Source: Cyanobacteriota bacterium
GTDB taxonomy: Bacteria > Cyanobacteriota > Cyanobacteriia > Leptolyngbyales > Leptolyngbyaceae
Direction: 5' to 3'
DNA: 8,392 nucleotides
Assembly: GCA_027482985.1 (NCBI GenBank)
Contig: JAIXVO010000136.1
Span: 1-8,392, forward strand
In this document: positions 7,067 through 8,392 of the stretch, in pieces
Position numbering within the stretch: position 1 is the stretch's first letter
Layout: each line of letters starts with the position of its first letter
The notes under the pieces: model-generated
Seen by the model: the letters and a program-made list of their open reading frames with translations, nothing else
Databases searched by the model: none
Told to the model about the DNA's origin: nothing
Made by a program: the position numbers and the translations under genes

Positions 7067-7441
7067 ATGAAATTAGCCACTTTGTTAACTGGAGTTGCCA
7101 TGGTGGGATTAGTGACAGTGGGTAGCCCTGGCTTGCCCCTGTTGACCGCCACCACCCGCCCCGCGATCGCGGCAGACACCAAACAAGCCGGCCCGACTGC
7201 ATCCGAAAAAATTGCGTTGATTACCAAAAATAAGGGTCAAATTGGCAGCGGCGATCAACTCCGTCGCTTCTTCTATGGTGATTTGGAACCCATTGGCATT
7301 CAAGTCGGTGGGGCGGGTCATGTCGTTAACCTCTACAACAAAGCCCATAATGTCACCTTTGCCTATTGCTCCACCTTTGACGTGGTGGTTGCGGTGAAGT
7401 CTGGTAAGGTGGTGGCGTTTGCCCCAACAGAAGTGAAGTAA
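7067..7441 (+). CDS. Small exported protein with signal peptide, function unknown
   Basis: This encodes 124 aa. Residues 1-35 look like a Sec signal peptide: Lys2, a hydrophobic core (about 3-26) and a cleavage motif AIA-AD after Ala35. That leaves a mature protein of about 89 aa in the periplasm, thylakoid lumen or medium. The mature part begins with a polar stretch (36-60) and ends with alternating hydrophobic residues (about 96-118, including FDVVVAVKSGKVVAF), suggesting a small beta-rich domain. It has a single cysteine (Cys101), so there is no internal disulfide, and no lipobox. I do not recognise the family. The gene has its own good ribosome binding site, a 218-bp upstream region with candidate regulatory repeats, and a strong hairpin just after the stop, so it is probably a monocistronic, regulated unit. 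Confidence 0.8.
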   Translation: MKLATLLTGVAMVGLVTVGSPGLPLLTATTRPAIAADTKQAGPTASEKIALITKNKGQIGSGDQLRRFFYGDLEPIGIQVGGAGHVVNLYNKAHNVTFAYCSTFDVVVAVKSGKVVAFAPTEVK

Positions 7442-7461
7442 AACCAGCATTGGTGACCGCA

Positions 7462-7489
7462 TCAGGAGTGAACTGCCGTTCGCTCCTGA
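7462..7489 (+). terminator. Intrinsic terminator-like hairpin after the exported-protein gene
   Basis: A 12-bp stem (7462-7473 with 7478-7489) closes a 4-nt TGCC loop, with 11 Watson-Crick pairs and one G/U pair as + strand RNA. A T-rich tail CTTTGTTT follows directly. It begins 20 nt after the stop at 7441. On the minus strand the G/U pair becomes an A/C mismatch and no U-rich tail follows, so it serves the + strand gene and not the convergent regulator. Confidence 0.75.
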
Positions 7490-7535
7490 CTTTGTTTGGG
7501 GTGAAGCATCCTGAGCCTAACGGGCGATCGCGCGG

Positions 7536-8210
7536 CTACTCGCGCAGGGCATAACCGACGCCGCGAACGGTGTGAATCAGTCGTTGCTCACCATTTTCTT
7601 CTAACTTTAAGCGTAAGTACCGAATGTAGACTTCGATGATGTTGGAGTCACCCATGAAGTCATAGCCCCACACTTTTTCGAGAATCTGATCCCGCGTATA
7701 AACCTGGCGGGGATGATGCATCAAGTATTCGAGTAAATCAAACTCTTTGGCTGTGAGTTCAATCGCTCTACTGGCGCGATGGACTTCACGGGTCAGGCGG
7801 TTCAGGCTGAGGTCTGCAAACCGCAAAATTTCGGCAGCGGTGTCGGCGGTGCGGCGCAAGTGGGCGCGAATCCGGGCTAACAGTTCTTCGATACTAAACG
7901 GCTTTACCATGTAATCATCAGCCCCCGCATCCAACCCTTGTACGCGATCGCTGACTTCATCTCGCGCCGTTAACAGAATGATCGGCAGTTGATTACCCGT
8001 TGATCGCAAGCGCCGACACAGTTCGACTCCAGTCAAACCCGGCAGCATCCAATCCAGAATCGCCAGATCAAAGGCGGTTTCCCGCGCGCTCGCAAGTCCG
8101 GTCATGCCATCATGCGCCACACTCACCTGATACCCATCGCTGCTCAGTTCCAATTCAATGAACCGAGCTAGTTTCACTTCATCTTCAACCAACAGGATAT
8201 GGGCAGGCAT
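7536..8210 (-). CDS. OmpR-family response regulator, REC-winged helix
   Basis: This 224-aa protein is a standard DNA-binding response regulator, activated by phosphotransfer from a sensor kinase. The receiver (about 1-120) has the acidic pair Asp10/Glu11, phospho-acceptor Asp53 ([10 protein letters not shown]), Thr81 (LLTARDE) and Lys103 (MVKPFS). The winged helix (about 127-222) has the typical [12 protein letters not shown] helix, the segment [11 protein letters not shown] and recognition helix, and ends with the hallmark TVRGVGYAL. All key residues are intact and the length is normal. The start was placed at the ATG at 8208-8210 because GGAG lies 6 nt upstream and the receiver begins directly after it ([11 protein letters not shown]). 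A GTG at 8246 would add 12 residues with no family support. No partner kinase is adjacent on the visible side; the kinase at the left edge is the right class but 6.6 kb away. Confidence 0.95.
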   Translation of the reverse strand: MPAHILLVEDEVKLARFIELELSSDGYQVSVAHDGMTGLASARETAFDLAILDWMLPGLTGVELCRRLRSTGNQLPIILLTARDEVSDRVQGLDAGADDYMVKPFSIEELLARIRAHLRRTADTAAEILRFADLSLNRLTREVHRASRAIELTAKEFDLLEYLMHHPRQVYTRDQILEKVWGYDFMGDSNIIEVYIRYLRLKLEENGEQRLIHTVRGVGYALRE

Positions 8211-8216
8211 ATGCGG

Positions 8217-8220
8217 CTCC
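8217..8220 (-). promoter_or_regulatory. Ribosome binding site of the OmpR-family regulator
   Basis: GGAG on the minus strand lies 6 nt upstream of the ATG at 8210 and decides that start over the GTG at 8246. Confidence 0.7.
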
Positions 8221-8269
8221 AACGGCAATGGGCAATTTGTGGTCACAGGCTGACGCGGATACCCAGTTA

Positions 8270-8299
8270 GTATTAGTACCCCGATCGACCTAGGTGCAA
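8270..8299 (-). promoter_or_regulatory. Weak candidate promoter of the response regulator
   Basis: On the minus strand TTGCAC (8294-8299) is followed after 18 bp by TAATAC (8270-8275). The -10 region sits in a tandem duplication of TACTAA (8267-8278). The -35 is good, but the -10 matches only three of six consensus positions, so the call is tentative. If the partial reading frame at 8290-8391 is real, the -35 box falls within its last codons. Confidence 0.25.
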
Positions 8300-8391
8300 A
8301 ACGGTTGTTGTTCTGCTTTAACGAGATTCTCCCACAGGCCCATGCGGATCGCCTGCACCCTGTCAGCTCGGCTCCACCGCTGAGCGCTTGA
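8290..8391 (-). CDS. Possible C-terminal tail of an upstream gene, cut by the window edge
   Basis: On the minus strand a frame is open from the window edge and stops at TAG (8290-8292), giving 33 residues that include [20 protein letters not shown]. The helical, plausible composition suggests it may be the end of a protein gene lying upstream of the response regulator and transcribed with it, with about 79 bp between the stop and the regulator start. The stretch is too short to identify, and a second frame on the same strand is also open here, so this could be chance. Confidence 0.2.
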   Translation of the reverse strand, partial: SSAQRWSRADRVQAIRMGLWENLVKAEQQPFCT

Positions 8392-8392
8392 C

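Larger units (their letters stand above)
66..7951. repeat. HIP1 octamers (GCGATCGC) dispersed through the window
   Basis: About 20 exact copies of GCGATCGC were counted by eye, for example at 66-73 and 86-93, within the ATG-proximal codons at 6028-6035, and in the signal-peptide region of the exported protein. They occur in genes and spacers on an equal footing. This octamer is the over-represented HIP1 palindrome of many cyanobacterial chromosomes. It is a genome signature and not a local element, and its even spread gives no sign of recently acquired foreign DNA here. Confidence 0.85.

Noticed and set aside
6982..7120. Small reading frame beginning with two ATGs at 6982 and 6985
   Set aside because: It overlaps the exported-protein gene in another frame, lacks a ribosome binding site and has no recognisable composition.
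8211..8246. GTG start at 8246 for the response regulator
   Set aside because: It adds 12 residues before the canonical receiver start; GGAG is correctly spaced for the ATG at 8210.

Overview
The window reads as chromosomal DNA from a cyanobacterium. The main evidence is about 20 exact copies of the octamer GCGATCGC (HIP1, the highly iterated palindrome of many cyanobacteria), on the order of one per 400 bp and inside genes as well as between them. The proteins agree: the large hybrid kinase has the PAS/GAF style of cyanobacterial sensors, including a GAF domain with the cysteine pattern of a DXCF cyanobacteriochrome. I cannot name genus or species. No mobile element, CRISPR array, tRNA or rRNA is visible.

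Layout. The left edge holds the C-terminal 303 residues of a membrane histidine kinase (+, 3-914), cut by the window edge. Four bases after its stop, a 1627-residue protein ends on the opposite strand (-, 919-5802). It is the centrepiece: receiver, OmpR-type winged helix, coiled coil, four PAS domains, GAF, two PAS domains, HisKA, HATPase and a second receiver. A 223-bp AT-rich divergent intergenic region (5803-6025) holds a 24-bp near-perfect palindrome and a plausible + strand promoter. It is followed by three small + strand genes: a stand-alone PAS protein (6026-6568), a zinc-ribbon protein of about 69 aa (6639-6848) and an exported protein of unknown function (7067-7441). The last ends at a strong hairpin (7462-7489). 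An OmpR-family response regulator (-, 7536-8210) lies convergent to these, with its promoter region at the right edge.

How the parts may work together. Four of the six main genes are signal-transduction proteins or fragments of them. The large hybrid carries input domains, kinase, two phospho-acceptor aspartates and a DNA-binding domain on one chain, so it could in principle turn a stimulus (possibly blue/green light through the GAF domain) directly into a transcriptional response. Candidate targets are its own promoter region (the palindrome) and the exported-protein gene, which is preceded by four 11-bp-spaced direct repeats of the kind OmpR/PhoB-type winged helices bind. These regulatory links are inference. 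The domain calls, motif residues and repeat geometry are read directly from the sequence.
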